DNA of 64,000 bases from Hyphomicrobium sp. Its GTDB lineage: Bacteria; Pseudomonadota; Alphaproteobacteria; Rhizobiales; Hyphomicrobiaceae. The translations under genes were made by a program, and so were the position numbers. The DNA is taken from the NCBI GenBank assembly GCA_016793445.1, contig JAEUME010000016.1, forward strand, positions 124,001 through 188,000, in the 5' to 3' direction. The notes under the pieces were generated by a model that was given only the letters and a program-made list of their open reading frames with translations, had not been told where the DNA came from and did no database searches. Shown piece by piece: positions 63,806-64,000 of this stretch; the first letter of the stretch is position 1, and each line of letters opens with the position of its first letter.

Positions 63806-64000
63806 TTACTTTCCACGCGGTTTGGCGCGCGTCGTGGGTGCGGCGTTGGCGGGATCGTCGGGCCAGGGATGTTTCGGATACTGGCCGCGCATATCGGCTT
63901 TCACCGCGGCCCAAGACCCCGCCCAGAACCCCGGCAAGTCGCGCGTAATCTGAATCGGCCGATGAGCGGGCGAAAGGAGATACAGCGTCAACGGCAGCCG
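63806..64000 (-). CDS. hrpB: ATP-dependent helicase HrpB, C-terminal fragment
   Basis: The frame on the minus strand is open from the window edge (64000) to TAA at 63806-63808, giving the last 64 residues: [20 protein letters not shown] in outline, then [19 protein letters not shown] and [13 protein letters not shown]. The GSWxxVKxDMRGRYPKHxWPxDP ending is the hallmark of HrpB, a DEAH-family helicase. The catalytic part lies beyond the window. It ends with a basic tail (TTRAKPRGK). Confidence 0.88.
   Translation of the reverse strand, partial: RLPLTLYLLSPAHRPIQITRDLPGFWAGSWAAVKADMRGQYPKHPWPDDPANAAPTTRAKPRGK

Overview
This 64 kb window is a gene-dense, GC-rich chromosomal segment from an alphaproteobacterium, most likely a Hyphomicrobiales methylotroph or methylamine user. 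The signs are the complete N-methylglutamate pathway for methylamine, a fix-type ccoNOQPGHIS cluster with an FNR/FixK box, an Lrp-Ald pair, and a 120-bp intergenic repeat of a kind I recall from this order. The genus cannot be fixed from the sequence. No tRNA, rRNA, transposase, phage gene or CRISPR array was seen.

Positions 1-15049 form a long plus-strand polyamine/omega-amino-acid catabolic run. It holds the end of a class III aminotransferase, puuD, a PuuA-type gamma-glutamyl ligase, two aldehyde dehydrogenases (puuC-like, gabD), a four-gene Pot ABC transporter, glutaryl-CoA dehydrogenase, gabT, a beta-alanine:pyruvate-type aminotransferase and mmsA. Together these cover the C4 (GABA to succinate), C3 (beta-alanine to acetyl-CoA) and C5 (glutarate to crotonyl-CoA) products of polyamine breakdown. 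A small membrane protein, ald with a divergent Lrp regulator, and a TorF-like outer-membrane protein follow. From 18589 to 24088 (minus) there is a second Pot transporter with puuB, and a second PuuA-like ligase lies divergent at 24319.

Positions 25924-33921 carry the complete cbb3 oxidase operon and its assembly genes, including a 58-residue ccoS. A DsbD/TauE-like membrane protein follows, with a convergent NarL-type two-component pair. Positions 36763-48258 are the methylamine module: a LysR regulator divergent from mgdABCD (usually labelled sarcosine oxidase), an XRE-cupin regulator, mgsABC and gmaS. With the two PuuA-like enzymes this gives three glutamine-synthetase-fold ligases in one window, all apparently activating amines as gamma-glutamyl amides.

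Positions 48440-56893 are envelope and signalling genes: an LTA-synthase-like sulfatase-fold protein, a PilZ protein, a NosP (FIST)-NahK pair that is probably nitric-oxide responsive, a NarL-type response regulator, rfbA and a glycosyltransferase. The right end holds a DUF3617-like protein, ada, a sulfate permease operon cysUWA without its binding protein but preceded by a candidate leader ORF, a di-haem cytochrome c peroxidase, two copies of the intergenic repeat, and the C-terminus of hrpB running off the edge.
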